From assembly GCA_943788405.1 (NCBI GenBank), contig CALSQD010000002.1:732850-796849 (forward strand): a stretch of 64,000 nucleotides of DNA, written 5' to 3'. Within the stretch, counting starts at the first letter, position 1. Each line of letters starts with the position of its first letter. This document shows, piece after piece, positions 46,422-56,336 of this stretch. Made by a program: the position numbers and the translations under genes. The notes under the pieces were generated by a model. The model searched no databases, was not told the DNA's origin, and saw only the letters and a program-made list of their open reading frames with translations. The stretch is from an uncultured Flavobacteriales bacterium. Its GTDB lineage: Bacteria; Bacteroidota; Bacteroidia; Flavobacteriales; BACL11.

Positions 46422-48440
46422 CTATATCAAACCATTGTATTTTCTAAGGAACCATTCCAAAGAAATCAAGGCTAGCAAACTTAATAAAATCCAAGGAATA
46501 TTAATGATTCCTTTTAGTTTTTCTTTAGTGCTTATGCGTTTGTAATTATTTTTACTTTGCTTAATTGTAGCTACAACCTCATCTATTTGGTTAGGGTAAA
46601 ACAATTTACCTCCACTAGTATTAGCTAATTGATATAATAATTGATGATTTGCCACAGTATGCAACTGCTCTAACTGAATTGCTTTTACATCAAAATTTCC
46701 TCTTTTCATTACATCTGTTCCTTTTACTTTTGCCAAAAAAGAATATTTCCCAACATCTAGAACACCTGCATTTAAACTATAATTTTCAGATGACTTTGAG
46801 AATTCATATTCAAACTTTTCACTATTTTCATTCCAGATACTGAGTTCAACTTCTTTATTATTTATCAACTCATAACTCTCATTATAAAGTGAGGCATCAA
46901 AATAAATTGTTGAATTTTCAGCAATCTGTTTTTTATAATTAATTCTAAATCTGCTCTTATCTTCTTGCAAAACTAAATATTGAGTTAATTTAGAAAACAA
47001 CTCATCAAAGGCTGAATTATTTTTTGAATTTGCATAATCATATAACTTCCATTTCCAAAACCCTTCAGCAGAAACAACAGCTACTTTTCTTTCACTTTGT
47101 TCATCCAACAGTACAATAGGATTGTTTGTTAATTGCCCCCCTATTTTTTGAGATAATATTACCTCAACACCAACTTTCATTGTATACTTTCCGAAAGGAG
47201 AATATAATGGAGGTGCTTCATCAATTAAGTTTAATAAATCAGGAGAGAATGTAAAACTTGAAAAACCTTCATTTTTCACAGCCCTAACCTCTTCTATGCC
47301 ACCTCTAGCTTTAAAACTTAAAGCCGAACTAAACTGCTTGTATACACCCTGTTGAAGATCAAAAATAAGTAGTGGTATTTTTGATTTCTTTAAATCCTTC
47401 AAAACAAAAGAACTTTCTTCAATTCCAAAAAGAACCACTAACTGATACTCTTCAAAGTTCCCATTAAAATCAGTAATACTAACTTGCTCCAAAGCATAGT
47501 TTTTATTTTTATCAATAACACTTTTATAGGCTGAAACATCAGGATGAGACCCATCAGTAAGTAGTAAGATCTTATAGCGAGAATCTATCACATCAACATA
47601 TGCAGTATAACTATTATTTTTTATGTTTTTTTCAGAAGATAACTGAGTAACGGCAATGGTATAATGCTGCAAACCTACGCCATCTGCAAGCAGATTTACC
47701 TTTACTTTTTCATAGTCATCATCAGATGCAATAAGCATCTTTTCAGTATAGATTTTCCTGCCCTTATTCCATATTGTTAGCTGAATATTCTCACCTTTAC
47801 ATTGCTGAGCTGCAACAGCTATTTCTAAAGGAAAAGTATTACCTAAAAAAGCAATTTCATTTTGATGTACTTTTACAATACTCACATCCTTATTAAGGTT
47901 TGTATCACCTTGAGCAATTGCATAAATTGGGTAATTCATCAACCTACCATAAAGCGGACTATTCCCTCTATTGTACAGTCCATCAGTAGCCAAAACCAAA
48001 CCAGCCACATGCTGATTGGAAAAACGACTCATCATATCCTGAAAGAGATTAGAATAATTAGTTAGCAAGCCCTTATTTTCAGCTAAAAAACCTTGACTCA
48101 CCTCATCCGAAAAAGAAAAATTATGCACTTCAAAATCAGATAACTGATTAGCAATATCAGTTAAAAAATGAACAGAAGAAGTATCAGAAATAGATTCTGA
48201 AACATCCTGAGCTATAATTACAATAGGTTTATGAGTAGTCTTTTGTAAAGATTTAACAATAGGATTAAGCACTAAAGCAGCCAAAAAACCAATAAATAAA
48301 GTACGAATTACAAATAGGGAATTCCTTAAGACTTTGGAAGAAAGTAAATTCTCTTTTCTATATAAAAAATAAGCATAGCTTAAACCTAATAAAAGGCAAG
48401 CTATGCTATATAATATTGGTAATTCTGTACTTATCCCCAT
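46422..48440 (-). CDS. VWA-like membrane protein
   Basis: 672 aa. Two N-terminal membrane helices (about 5-24, 38-60) and one at the C-terminus (about 648-665) anchor a large periplasmic region. A von Willebrand A-like domain follows the anchor: IIAQDVSESISDTSS has D-x-S-x-S (MIDAS), with HVAGLVLATDGLYN later. The middle (residues 200-600) is beta-rich. This is the general plan of Bacteroidota aerotolerance-type/Bat-related VWA proteins, but no Bat neighbours are present. It is coupled with a lipoprotein and fabG (4 nt gap). Confidence 0.75.
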   Translation of the reverse strand: MGISTELPILYSIACLLLGLSYAYFLYRKENLLSSKVLRNSLFVIRTLFIGFLAALVLNPIVKSLQKTTHKPIVIIAQDVSESISDTSSVHFLTDIANQLSDFEVHNFSFSDEVSQGFLAENKGLLTNYSNLFQDMMSRFSNQHVAGLVLATDGLYNRGNSPLYGRLMNYPIYAIAQGDTNLNKDVSIVKVHQNEIAFLGNTFPLEIAVAAQQCKGENIQLTIWNKGRKIYTEKMLIASDDDYEKVKVNLLADGVGLQHYTIAVTQLSSEKNIKNNSYTAYVDVIDSRYKILLLTDGSHPDVSAYKSVIDKNKNYALEQVSITDFNGNFEEYQLVVLFGIEESSFVLKDLKKSKIPLLIFDLQQGVYKQFSSALSFKARGGIEEVRAVKNEGFSSFTFSPDLLNLIDEAPPLYSPFGKYTMKVGVEVILSQKIGGQLTNNPIVLLDEQSERKVAVVSAEGFWKWKLYDYANSKNNSAFDELFSKLTQYLVLQEDKSRFRINYKKQIAENSTIYFDASLYNESYELINNKEVELSIWNENSEKFEYEFSKSSENYSLNAGVLDVGKYSFLAKVKGTDVMKRGNFDVKAIQLEQLHTVANHQLLYQLANTSGGKLFYPNQIDEVVATIKQSKNNYKRISTKEKLKGIINIPWILLSLLALISLEWFLRKYNGLI

Positions 48441-48444
48441 CTAT

Positions 48445-49191
48445 TTAGGTAAGCATACCACCACAAACATGTAGCACTTGCCCAGTTACATAAGCCGACA
48501 TATCTGATGCTAAAAACAAAGTCGCATTAGCAATATCCTCAGTACTTCCTCCTCTTTTTAAAGGAATAGTATTTCTCCATTCTTTAATCTGATCCTCCCC
48601 TAAGGCTTCAGTCATTTCAGTTTCAATAAAACCAGGAGCAATAGAATTACACCTAATATTACGAGAACCTAACTCCAAAGCAGTTGATTTTGTAAATCCG
48701 TTAATTGCCGCCTTAGATGCAGAGTAATTTGCCTGACCTGCATTTCCTTTTACACCAACAACTGAACTCATATTAATAATAGAGCCTTTTCTTTGTTTTA
48801 ACATTGGGCGTAAAACTGCTTTTGTCATATTAAATACTGACTTCATATTGATATCCATCACTCTATCAAAATCATCTTCTGACATACGCATTAATAAACC
48901 ATCTTTAGTAATTCCTGCATTATTAACCAACACATCAATAGAACCAAACTCTTCCATTACATCAGTTGCTAGTTTTTGGGCAGCATCAAAATCAGAGGCA
49001 TCTGACTTATACCCTTTAGCCTTGCAACCATTTGCTGAAAGTTCTTCTTCCAAAGCTTTTGCTTTTTCATCAGATGAACGGTAAGTAAATGCAATATTTG
49101 CACCTTGGTTTGCAAATACTTCTGCAATTCCTTTTCCTATTCCTCTACTGGCACCCGTAATGATTACCGTCTTCCCTTCTAATAATTTCAT
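48445..49191 (-). CDS. fabG: 3-oxoacyl-[acyl-carrier-protein] reductase
   Basis: 248 aa classical short-chain dehydrogenase. NADPH site TGASRGIGKGIAEVF (near 12-26), NNAGITKDGLLMRM, catalytic Ser in INMSSVVG and the YSASK pair in NYSASKAAINGFTKS. Best match to FabG, the beta-ketoacyl reductase of fatty acid synthesis. No other fab genes are nearby. A -7 element TATCTTTG (minus, 49217-49210) lies 18 nt upstream of the ATG. Confidence 0.93.
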   Translation of the reverse strand: MKLLEGKTVIITGASRGIGKGIAEVFANQGANIAFTYRSSDEKAKALEEELSANGCKAKGYKSDASDFDAAQKLATDVMEEFGSIDVLVNNAGITKDGLLMRMSEDDFDRVMDINMKSVFNMTKAVLRPMLKQRKGSIINMSSVVGVKGNAGQANYSASKAAINGFTKSTALELGSRNIRCNSIAPGFIETEMTEALGEDQIKEWRNTIPLKRGGSTEDIANATLFLASDMSAYVTGQVLHVCGGMLT

Positions 49192-49209
49192 AATTTATAT
49201 TTTAAAAAT

Positions 49210-49217
49210 CAAAGATA
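49210..49217 (-). promoter_or_regulatory. Candidate -7 element of fabG
   Basis: Minus-strand TATCTTTG fits TAnnTTTG, 18 nt before the ATG; no TTG at 19-22 nt further upstream. It would drive fabG, the VWA gene, the lipoprotein gene and the prohibitin-like gene together. Confidence 0.42.
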
Positions 49218-49271
49218 GAAAAAGCCCTCAAACTAAAGCCCTTTTATTCACTTTAGTAATTGTTATTAAGC

Positions 49272-50156
49272 CTATCTTACTAACTTAATTGAACCATACT
49301 CCTTATGCTTCCACCCCTCAAAATCCTGAAAATAAAGTTCATAAACATAAGTATCAGCAGGTAAATCTTTTTGAGTTATAAAATATACTCCATCCCAACC
49401 TCTATTTAAACTGCATTTTAAATTTTGAGGATTTGTTGACTGAAACATAAGATCACCTTGCACATTATAGACTTTAAATAAAAAAGTATTCTCTCGAATT
49501 GCATGGTATTCAATACAAAATTTATCATTTAGCTTGTCATTATCAGGGGTAAAGGATGTTGGAATATAAAACCAATATTCCTCTTGTACAAAAACTTGAT
49601 GAATAGCAGTATCTGAACAACCATTAGCATCAAGAATAATTAAAGCGCTTTGATAAACACCCGTCAAACCTACACCTTCATTATCAATAGGGTAAACATG
49701 TTTTGGATTCTCTAAAGTTTCATTAACAGTATTATCACCAAAACTCCATTCCCAAGCAACAACATCTCCAATAGAATTACTTGTAAAATTTGCAATAGGA
49801 TTAATAACAGGTAAAGTATCAGACAAAAGGTGTATTAAAGAAGTAGGGCTTTCCAAAATTGTAACAACTGCACTTCCACTTACCGTACCAATAGCAACAG
49901 CATCATTAAATTGGCTTAAAACATAAGTCCCTTTTGTTTTTGTATTAATAAAATAAGGTGAATTTTGTGTTGTTATGGAATTCTGACTAATCCCATTAAT
50001 TTCATACACAAATGTAAAAGGTGCAACTCCAGAAAAATCAACCTTAAGCATTGCTCCTACTCCATTATCACAAATTGTATCACTACCACTAATAAATGCT
50101 GTTTGAGCACTTATCATAAATGGAAAAAACAATATTAAAAGAATCTTCTTTATCAT
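49272..50156 (-). CDS. T9SS type B (gliding-motility C-terminal) surface protein with PKD domain
   Basis: 294 aa from ATG 50156 (MIKKILLILFFPFMISAQ, a clean signal peptide). The longer frame to 50183 adds a non-signal-like stretch through the promoter and is rejected. A PKD-like domain (AWEWSFGDNTVNETLENPKH) precedes the type B sorting domain (IPTSFTPDNDKLNDKFCIEY ... RGWDGVYF, ending IKLVR). Too short to be an adhesin fibre, so it probably carries a small binding module. Directly downstream of the dnaK terminator with its own -7 element. Confidence 0.85.
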   Translation of the reverse strand: MIKKILLILFFPFMISAQTAFISGSDTICDNGVGAMLKVDFSGVAPFTFVYEINGISQNSITTQNSPYFINTKTKGTYVLSQFNDAVAIGTVSGSAVVTILESPTSLIHLLSDTLPVINPIANFTSNSIGDVVAWEWSFGDNTVNETLENPKHVYPIDNEGVGLTGVYQSALIILDANGCSDTAIHQVFVQEEYWFYIPTSFTPDNDKLNDKFCIEYHAIRENTFLFKVYNVQGDLMFQSTNPQNLKCSLNRGWDGVYFITQKDLPADTYVYELYFQDFEGWKHKEYGSIKLVR

Positions 50157-50160
50157 TTTG

Positions 50161-50168
50161 CAAATATA
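50161..50168 (-). promoter_or_regulatory. -7 element directly before the T9SS type B gene (leaderless type)
   Basis: Minus-strand TATATTTG followed by CAAA and the ATG at 50156. Its upstream edge touches the T-tract of the dnaK terminator. No TTG at -33. Confidence 0.5.
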
Positions 50169-50170
50169 AA

Positions 50171-50200
50171 AAAAGCCCCACAATAATGCAGGGCTCTTTT
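50171..50200 (-). terminator. Intrinsic terminator after dnaK
   Basis: On the minus strand AGCCC and GGGCT form the core of a stem (with flanking A/T pairs) around an 11-12 nt loop, followed by seven T. Lies 21 nt after the dnaK stop. Confidence 0.8.
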
Positions 50201-50220
50201 CAGTATTATGGATACTAGGA

Positions 50221-52119
50221 TTATTCCTCTTCTTTTACTTCTTCAAACTCAACATCAGTAACATCATCAGTTGCTGTATCAGCAGCTTGTGCTCCTTCAG
50301 CTGCATCCCCTTCTTCTTGTGAATCTTTGTACATTTCTTCTGAAGCAGCAGTCCAAGCAGTATTGATTTTTTCCATTGCAGCATCAATAGCATCTAAATC
50401 CTTGCTTTCATGTGCAGCTTTTAATTCAACTAAAGCTTCTTCAATTGGCGCTTTTTTATCATCTGATAATTTTTCACCAAATTCTTTTAATTGCTTTTCA
50501 GTTTGAAAAATCATACCATCAGCTCCATTAATCTTATCAGCTGTTTCTTTTGCTTTATTATCTGCTTCAGCATTTGCTTCAGCTTCTTGCTTCATTTTCT
50601 CAATTTCTTCATCAGATAAACCAGAAGAAGCTTCAATTTTAATATTTTGTTCTTTTCCTGTTGCTTTGTCCTTTGCAGAAACATTTAAGATTCCATTTGC
50701 ATCAATATCAAAAGTTACTTCAATTTGAGGGATTCCTCTTGGTGCCGGTGGAATATCTGCTAATTGAAAACGACCAATTGATTTATTATCAGTTGCCATT
50801 GGACGCTCACCTTGTAATACATGAATATCAACAGCAGGTTGATTATCAGCAGCAGTTGAGAAAACCTCCGATTTCTTAGTAGGAATAGTCGTATTTGCCT
50901 CAATTAATTTTGTCATCACACTTCCCATAGTTTCAATTCCTAATGAAAGTGGGGTAACATCTAACAACAATACATCAGTAACATCACCAGTTAATACACC
51001 ACCTTGAATAGCTGCTCCTACTGCAACAACCTCATCAGGGTTTACTCCTTTAGATGGTGATTTACCAAAGTATTTCTCTACAACATCTTGTATTGCAGGT
51101 ATACGAGTTGAACCACCAACTAAAATAACTTCATCAATATCAGAAGCAGTCATTCCTGCATCTTTCATTGCATTTTTACATGGAGTAATAGTTGCTTGAA
51201 TTAACTTGTCAGCTAATTGCTCAAATTGTGCTCTAGTTAAAGTTCTAACTAAGTGCTTAGGACCTGAAGCAGTTGCAGTAACATAAGGTAAGTTAATTTC
51301 AGTTTGTGATGATGAAGAAAGCTCAACTTTTGCTTTTTCAGCAGCTTCTTTTAATCTTTGTAAAGCCATAGGGTCTTCTCTTAAATCCATGCTCTCCTCT
51401 TTCTTAAATTCTTCTGCTAACCAATCAATAATTACTTGATCAAAATCATCACCACCTAAGTGAGTATCTCCATTTGTTGATTTCACCTCAAATACACCAT
51501 CTCCTAATTCTAAGATTGAAATATCAAAAGTTCCCCCTCCTAAATCAAAAACAGCAATTGTTTTATCCTCATCAGCTTTATCCAAACCATATGCAAGTGC
51601 AGCAGCAGTTGGTTCATTAATAATTCTTTCAACTTTAAGTCCTGCAATTTCACCCGCTTCTTTTGTTGCTTGTCTTTGCGCATCATTAAAGTAAGCTGGC
51701 ACAGTCACTACTGCTTGAGTAACTGTAGTTCCTAAATAGTCCTCAGCAGTTTTTTTCATTTTTTGCAATACCATTGCTGATATTTCTTGTGATGTATATA
51801 ATCTACCATCAATATCAACTCTTGGTGTATTGTTATCCCCTTTTACTACTTTATAAGAAACATTTTTAATTTCCTTAGCCATTGCAGTAAAGCTTTCACC
51901 CATAAATCTTTTTATAGATGCAATAGTTTTTGTTGGATTAGTAATCGCTTGACGCTTTGCACTATCTCCAACTTTACGCTCGCCACCTTCAATAAAGGCA
52001 ACAATTGATGGAGTTGTTCTTGCTCCTTCAGCATTTGGGATAACCACAGGCTCATTCCCTTCCATTACAGAAACACATGAATTTGTTGTTCCTAAATCGA
52101 TTCCAATAATTTTACTCAT
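50221..52119 (-). CDS. dnaK: Hsp70 chaperone DnaK
   Basis: 632 aa. N-terminal nucleotide-binding domain ([17 protein letters not shown], then [15 protein letters not shown] and [16 protein letters not shown]), substrate-binding domain (from about 390, [16 protein letters not shown]), helical lid and the acidic C-terminal tail ending in [10 protein letters not shown]. The chaperone works with DnaJ and GrpE (not in the window). It is transcribed alone: hairpin terminator after the stop and a 144-nt gap upstream. No TAnnTTTG is present in that gap, unusual in this window. Confidence 0.98.
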   Translation of the reverse strand: MSKIIGIDLGTTNSCVSVMEGNEPVVIPNAEGARTTPSIVAFIEGGERKVGDSAKRQAITNPTKTIASIKRFMGESFTAMAKEIKNVSYKVVKGDNNTPRVDIDGRLYTSQEISAMVLQKMKKTAEDYLGTTVTQAVVTVPAYFNDAQRQATKEAGEIAGLKVERIINEPTAAALAYGLDKADEDKTIAVFDLGGGTFDISILELGDGVFEVKSTNGDTHLGGDDFDQVIIDWLAEEFKKEESMDLREDPMALQRLKEAAEKAKVELSSSSQTEINLPYVTATASGPKHLVRTLTRAQFEQLADKLIQATITPCKNAMKDAGMTASDIDEVILVGGSTRIPAIQDVVEKYFGKSPSKGVNPDEVVAVGAAIQGGVLTGDVTDVLLLDVTPLSLGIETMGSVMTKLIEANTTIPTKKSEVFSTAADNQPAVDIHVLQGERPMATDNKSIGRFQLADIPPAPRGIPQIEVTFDIDANGILNVSAKDKATGKEQNIKIEASSGLSDEEIEKMKQEAEANAEADNKAKETADKINGADGMIFQTEKQLKEFGEKLSDDKKAPIEEALVELKAAHESKDLDAIDAAMEKINTAWTAASEEMYKDSQEEGDAAEGAQAADTATDDVTDVEFEEVKEEE

Positions 52120-52167
52120 TTTACTATGTTTTAAATTTAAATAATTTGTTTTCTGATGAGTAGTTAT

Positions 52168-52183
52168 TGCAATTACAATGCCA
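52168..52183 (-). promoter_or_regulatory. Sigma-54-like -24/-12 element upstream of dnaK (weak)
   Basis: Minus-strand TGGCATTGTAATTGCA has GG and GC separated by exactly 10 nt, the spacing of sigma-54 promoters (TGGCAC-N5-TTGC). It lies 49 nt before the ATG. Chance matches are possible and no sigma-54 activator gene was seen. Confidence 0.2.
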
Positions 52184-52263
52184 CAGCAAATTGCACGACA
52201 AAACTGTCATAAAAATAAACTCCTAGATAAAATTTAAAACTGTTTTACTGACAGAGCGTCAGA

Positions 52264-53253
52264 TTATTGAAAGTTTCTATCCAAACCATCAGTTGATTTC
52301 ATGAAATCAATACTAGCAGTTGTAAGTGGGAAGCCATACCTCACTTTAGTATATCTTGAAGAAAACAATCCAATTCCATTATTAACATTCGAAAACTGTG
52401 GACGCTCTTGAACTATACCAACAACTGGTTTATTTACTTTAATATAAGTATCTAAGTCCTCAGAACCAACTGTCATTACTAAATCAATACTGTTAAAATA
52501 CCTAACTTTAGTATCATCCTTTTCAAGATTTAACTTCAAAAAATTGAAAAAACTTTCACCTTCAATCCTCATCTTTGTTTCCTTATCATCAACTAAAGGC
52601 TGACTAAAAACTAATTGTTCACTTGAAACAACTCCACTTATAACATTGGAATCCTTATAATTTATAACTAAGTCTAGTTGATATATGCTTCCATTATCAT
52701 TAGAATCATCCCAAGTAATTGTTGCAGAACTATAATCACCATTATTATAAAAACCAAATTGAAAAGCTTTTGTATTCCTAAATACATTATCGAAATCAAA
52801 ATTTGTAATAACACTTGTTTTAGAAGTTACTTTATTACTAGATAAGTTATTTTCAATTAGCAATTCATATTCAGAGTTTGAATTCAAAAAATTATCATTT
52901 TCAAAAGTATATACCATAATTGAATCATGAAAATCACCTTCTTCACGAGTTATCAATTCCTCATTTAAAGTAATAGTATCGGTATTTCCATTATTCTTAA
53001 CCCTAACTACCTTCACATCTAATTCACCCATTCCAAAATTAATAGAATCGGCATACTGAGCCATTTGCATAGCATTCATCTTACCTAGAAATGCTTTACT
53101 AATTTTTATTTTTTGCAAATCTTTACCTTCTCCGGCATCTAAAAGCCCGTAAACAACTGTAGTTTCTTCCCAATCAGCATTCACATCAAAATCAGTTTCA
53201 CATGAGGTGAAAACAATAGCAAAAACAGATAAGAATAAATATTTTTTTTTCAT
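52264..53253 (-). CDS. Surface lipoprotein, uncharacterised
   Basis: 329 aa. Signal peptide with lipobox FTSC (Cys18), then ETDFDVNADWEETTVVYGLLD. This beginning (a beta-strand with VYGLLD) resembles DUF4249-type Bacteroidota lipoproteins, and the middle repeats beta strands with KISKAFLGK-like segments. Function unknown. A palindromic CTGAC-AGAGC-GTCAG (52249-52263) lies right after the stop but has no T-tract. Upstream -7 element TAACTTTG is only 5 nt from the ATG. Confidence 0.7.
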   Translation of the reverse strand: MKKKYLFLSVFAIVFTSCETDFDVNADWEETTVVYGLLDAGEGKDLQKIKISKAFLGKMNAMQMAQYADSINFGMGELDVKVVRVKNNGNTDTITLNEELITREEGDFHDSIMVYTFENDNFLNSNSEYELLIENNLSSNKVTSKTSVITNFDFDNVFRNTKAFQFGFYNNGDYSSATITWDDSNDNGSIYQLDLVINYKDSNVISGVVSSEQLVFSQPLVDDKETKMRIEGESFFNFLKLNLEKDDTKVRYFNSIDLVMTVGSEDLDTYIKVNKPVVGIVQERPQFSNVNNGIGLFSSRYTKVRYGFPLTTASIDFMKSTDGLDRNFQ

Positions 53254-53258
53254 GTTTG

Positions 53259-53266
53259 CAAAGTTA
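53259..53266 (-). promoter_or_regulatory. -7 element directly before the lipoprotein gene (leaderless type)
   Basis: Minus-strand TAACTTTG followed by CAAAC and the ATG at 53253, a 5-nt distance. No TTG at -33. Confidence 0.5.
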
Positions 53267-53299
53267 TCTTTTTATATGAGATGATAAACGCATAATTTG

Positions 53300-53307
53300 T
53301 AAATTTG
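53300..53307 (+). promoter_or_regulatory. -7 element of the coiled-coil gene
   Basis: TAAATTTG fits TAnnTTTG and lies 23 nt before the ATG at 53331. With the element at 53259 it forms a divergent promoter in a 77-nt gap. Confidence 0.5.
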
Positions 53308-53330
53308 CCACAATTAGAAAAAAACTAACA

Positions 53331-55514
53331 ATGAAACATTTTATTTCAACTACACTTTTATTCATTACTATATTAAGTAGTAGCCTTAATGCCCAACAAA
53401 TTTCTTCAACTGCTTATAACAAAGCTGTTATACATGAAGATTTTAATAAAGAAGGAGATTTTTTTCCTATTGTAACGACTACCGACAATTACTTTATTTT
53501 AGATAAAGGAGATTATTTGTTAAGTAGAAACAATGAAGATAGTGAATATGCAATTATTGCAAATAACTCCTCTCTTACTGATTTTACCTTAAAAACAGCT
53601 GTACGAATTGGTCCTAGCAATAACAATAAAGCAAGTATCGGTATTGTTATAAAAGCACAACAAGATGGTAAAGGCGCTATTATTTTTGAAATAAACAAAA
53701 AAGGAGAATACAGAGTAAAACAACTTTTAGGAAATACTTACAAAACACTTACTGGCCTTAGCAAACATGAAGGCTGGGTAAAAAACAAAATAATTAATGG
53801 AGTAGATGAACATAATTTTGTAGAAATAAGAACTGAAAATAATATCTACGATATTTATGTGAATAGTAACTACCTTACTACTTTTTTTGTTCCAGACTAT
53901 ACTAGTGGAGCATGTGGCTTAATTATCAGCCCAGAAACAAAAGCAAGAATTTCCTATTACTATTTAAATGTTAAAGGCGAAAATAATAGTATTGCCTCTT
54001 ATGTTAATGAGAATACGCCAAGTACAAATGCAACAATTGATGAACTCAATAAAAAAATTATAACGCTTGAAGAAAATAACGCTACACTTAATAGTTTAAA
54101 TACTGAGACTAGAGAAAAGCAAGAAGAAGAATTAGAAACACTTAGAGAGAAAAATAAAAACCAATCTGAAGTAACTATTGAACAAGAAAAGGAAATCGCT
54201 AGTTTAAACAGAACGAATACCGATTTAAAAAACAAAGCCAGTAAAGCGGAAGCCTTAGCCAATACTATTGCTGAAAATGAAAGTTTAATTACTAAGCTAA
54301 CAAATGAAAAAAACGCATTAACTACTAATGTTAATACTCTTACTTCAGAAAGCAATAACTTGAGCACTAAGAATGCTGAATTGGCAGCTGTTACTATTGA
54401 GCAAGAAAAAGAAATAAATAGCTTAAGAACTAATAAAATTAGCAATCTACAATCAAAAGAAAAGCTAGAAAAAGAAAATAACGAACTTACAACAAGTGTT
54501 ACTAGCTTAACAAATAAAAACACTGAATTGGCAGCCGTTACTATTGAGCAAGAAAAAGTAATTACTAGTTTAAATACAACAATTAGCAGTTTGAATAGTA
54601 ACAAGGCTGATGCATCAGCAACTAATAAGCAACTAACTAAAAAAGTTGAAGCTTTAAAACAACAAATTACACTAGAAAAATCAGTAAGCACTGAACTTAC
54701 AAATGATTTAAATAAAGCGAACAGCTCATCAAGTAGTAGAATGACAAAACTAACCTCAGAGGTACAGTTCTTAAAAACTAAGGCTAGCAAATTAACAAAG
54801 GAAAACGCAACTTTAACTACTGATTTATCTGCAGAAAAATCAGCACACAGTAAAACTAAAAACGGTTTATCCAAAAGTATAACTGCTAAACTAGCTGGAA
54901 TAAAAGCTTTAGAAGCACAGTTAAACACTAACAATCAGCAATTAAAATCAGCAAAGAAAAATGGAGAATTAGCTAAAGAATGTGCAAAAAATGCTGCTTC
55001 CCTTTCAGCTGAATTGAAAAAAGCAAACAAAGAAGTAACTACTTTGCAAAACATCAAAAACAAACATGATGATGTAGTAAATAACTTAAATAGTGAGCTT
55101 TCATTATTAAAAGCAAAACAAATAGAATTAACTACTGAAGTGCAAACTTTAAACAAGGAGTTAAAGAACCTTGAAACTACAAATACTGAGTTAAAAGAAC
55201 TATTTATTTTAAAGGACTTTGAAGTAAATGGAGTAAAACCTTCTGAGTTAACTAAGCAAACAACTCCTTACACTACCCCTAAAGAGATTAAAGGGAATAG
55301 TAAAATATATGCAGTACAATTTGGAGTTTACATGCAAGTACAACCTTATTCTGCACTTAAAGGATTGGAAGAGGTATGGTACGAAACTACCGAACACGGA
55401 ACTTATGTTTATCTTTCAGGGCAATTTAAAAGCCCGCAAGAAGCAACAGCACATAAAAATAGCTTAGCAAGCTTAGGATACCCAAATGCATTTGTAGTAA
55501 CCCTTACAAAATAA
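53331..55514 (+). CDS. Secreted coiled-coil protein with lectin-like start and SPOR-like end
   Basis: 727 aa. Signal peptide (about 1-22), a laminin-G/concanavalin-like beta-sandwich (about 30-220, VIHEDFNKEGDFF ... ISYYYLNVKG), a long coiled coil rich in N, T, K, E (about 235-640), then a C-terminal SPOR-like domain (YAVQFGVYMQVQPYSALKG ... NSLASLGYPNAFVVTLTK). SPOR domains bind denuded peptidoglycan, so the protein may link cell wall and outer surface. The coiled coil contains three copies of VTIEQEKxIxSL. Starts 4 nt before panB after its stop, so possibly one unit. Confidence 0.78.
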   Translation: MKHFISTTLLFITILSSSLNAQQISSTAYNKAVIHEDFNKEGDFFPIVTTTDNYFILDKGDYLLSRNNEDSEYAIIANNSSLTDFTLKTAVRIGPSNNNKASIGIVIKAQQDGKGAIIFEINKKGEYRVKQLLGNTYKTLTGLSKHEGWVKNKIINGVDEHNFVEIRTENNIYDIYVNSNYLTTFFVPDYTSGACGLIISPETKARISYYYLNVKGENNSIASYVNENTPSTNATIDELNKKIITLEENNATLNSLNTETREKQEEELETLREKNKNQSEVTIEQEKEIASLNRTNTDLKNKASKAEALANTIAENESLITKLTNEKNALTTNVNTLTSESNNLSTKNAELAAVTIEQEKEINSLRTNKISNLQSKEKLEKENNELTTSVTSLTNKNTELAAVTIEQEKVITSLNTTISSLNSNKADASATNKQLTKKVEALKQQITLEKSVSTELTNDLNKANSSSSSRMTKLTSEVQFLKTKASKLTKENATLTTDLSAEKSAHSKTKNGLSKSITAKLAGIKALEAQLNTNNQQLKSAKKNGELAKECAKNAASLSAELKKANKEVTTLQNIKNKHDDVVNNLNSELSLLKAKQIELTTEVQTLNKELKNLETTNTELKELFILKDFEVNGVKPSELTKQTTPYTTPKEIKGNSKIYAVQFGVYMQVQPYSALKGLEEVWYETTEHGTYVYLSGQFKSPQEATAHKNSLASLGYPNAFVVTLTK

Positions 55515-55517
55515 AAA

Positions 55518-56336
55518 ATGTCAGTAGCAAAAAAAGATTACAAAAAAGTAACCACCAACACCCTTGGTGAAATGAAGCAGAATGGAGAGAAAATATCCAT
55601 GCTTACTGCTTACGATTATACCCTAGCCAAAATTATTGATGGAGCAGGAATTGATGTAATTTTAGTTGGTGATTCAGCATCCAATGTAATGGCTGGACAC
55701 GAAACTACATTACCCATTACACTTAACGAAATGATTTATCATGCTGCATCAGTGGTGCGTGCTGTGGATAGAGCTTTAGTTGTAGTGGATATGCCGTTTG
55801 GTTCCTATCAAGGTAATTCTTTGGAAGCCTTATCTTCTGCTATCCGTATCATGAAAGAAAGTGGCGGACATTCCATAAAACTTGAAGGAGGAAGTGAGAT
55901 TATTGAATCAGTTGAAAGAATACTAACTGCAGGAATCCCAGTTATGGGACACCTAGGTTTAACTCCTCAATCTATTTACAAATTTGGAACTTACACAGTA
56001 AGAGCAAAACAAGAGGAAGAAGCAAAAAAATTATTGGCTGATGCAAAACTATTGGAACAAGCAGGCTGTTTTGCTTTAGTGCTTGAAAAAGTACCTGCTA
56101 AATTAGCACAACAAGTAGCTGAAAGCATCAATATTCCTGTTATTGGAATTGGTGCTGGAGCAGGAGTTGACGGACAAGTACTTGTTTTACATGATATGCT
56201 AGGAATGACACACGAATTTAACCCAAGGTTTTTAAGAAGATACTTGAGTTTGTTTGATGAAATAACAGGAGCTGTACAAAGCTATGTTTCGGATGTAAAA
56301 TCAACTGATTTCCCTAACGAGAAGGAACAATACTAA
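55518..56336 (+). CDS. panB: 3-methyl-2-oxobutanoate hydroxymethyltransferase
   Basis: 272 aa. Signatures: [39 protein letters not shown] (Mg/substrate site), [42 protein letters not shown]. First committed step of pantothenate (coenzyme A) synthesis. The stop overlaps the start of the pseudouridine synthase gene by one nucleotide (TAATG). Confidence 0.96.
   Translation: MSVAKKDYKKVTTNTLGEMKQNGEKISMLTAYDYTLAKIIDGAGIDVILVGDSASNVMAGHETTLPITLNEMIYHAASVVRAVDRALVVVDMPFGSYQGNSLEALSSAIRIMKESGGHSIKLEGGSEIIESVERILTAGIPVMGHLGLTPQSIYKFGTYTVRAKQEEEAKKLLADAKLLEQAGCFALVLEKVPAKLAQQVAESINIPVIGIGAGAGVDGQVLVLHDMLGMTHEFNPRFLRRYLSLFDEITGAVQSYVSDVKSTDFPNEKEQY

Noticed and set aside
52249-52263. CTGAC/GTCAG palindrome after the lipoprotein gene as a terminator
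   Set aside because: Stem of only 5 bp and no T-tract after it.
53999-55156. Long minus-strand frames opposite the coiled-coil gene
   Set aside because: They are Ser/Phe/Leu-rich antisense shadows of the Lys/Asn/Thr-rich coiled coil, have no domains, and the plus-strand gene has a signal peptide and SPOR-like end.
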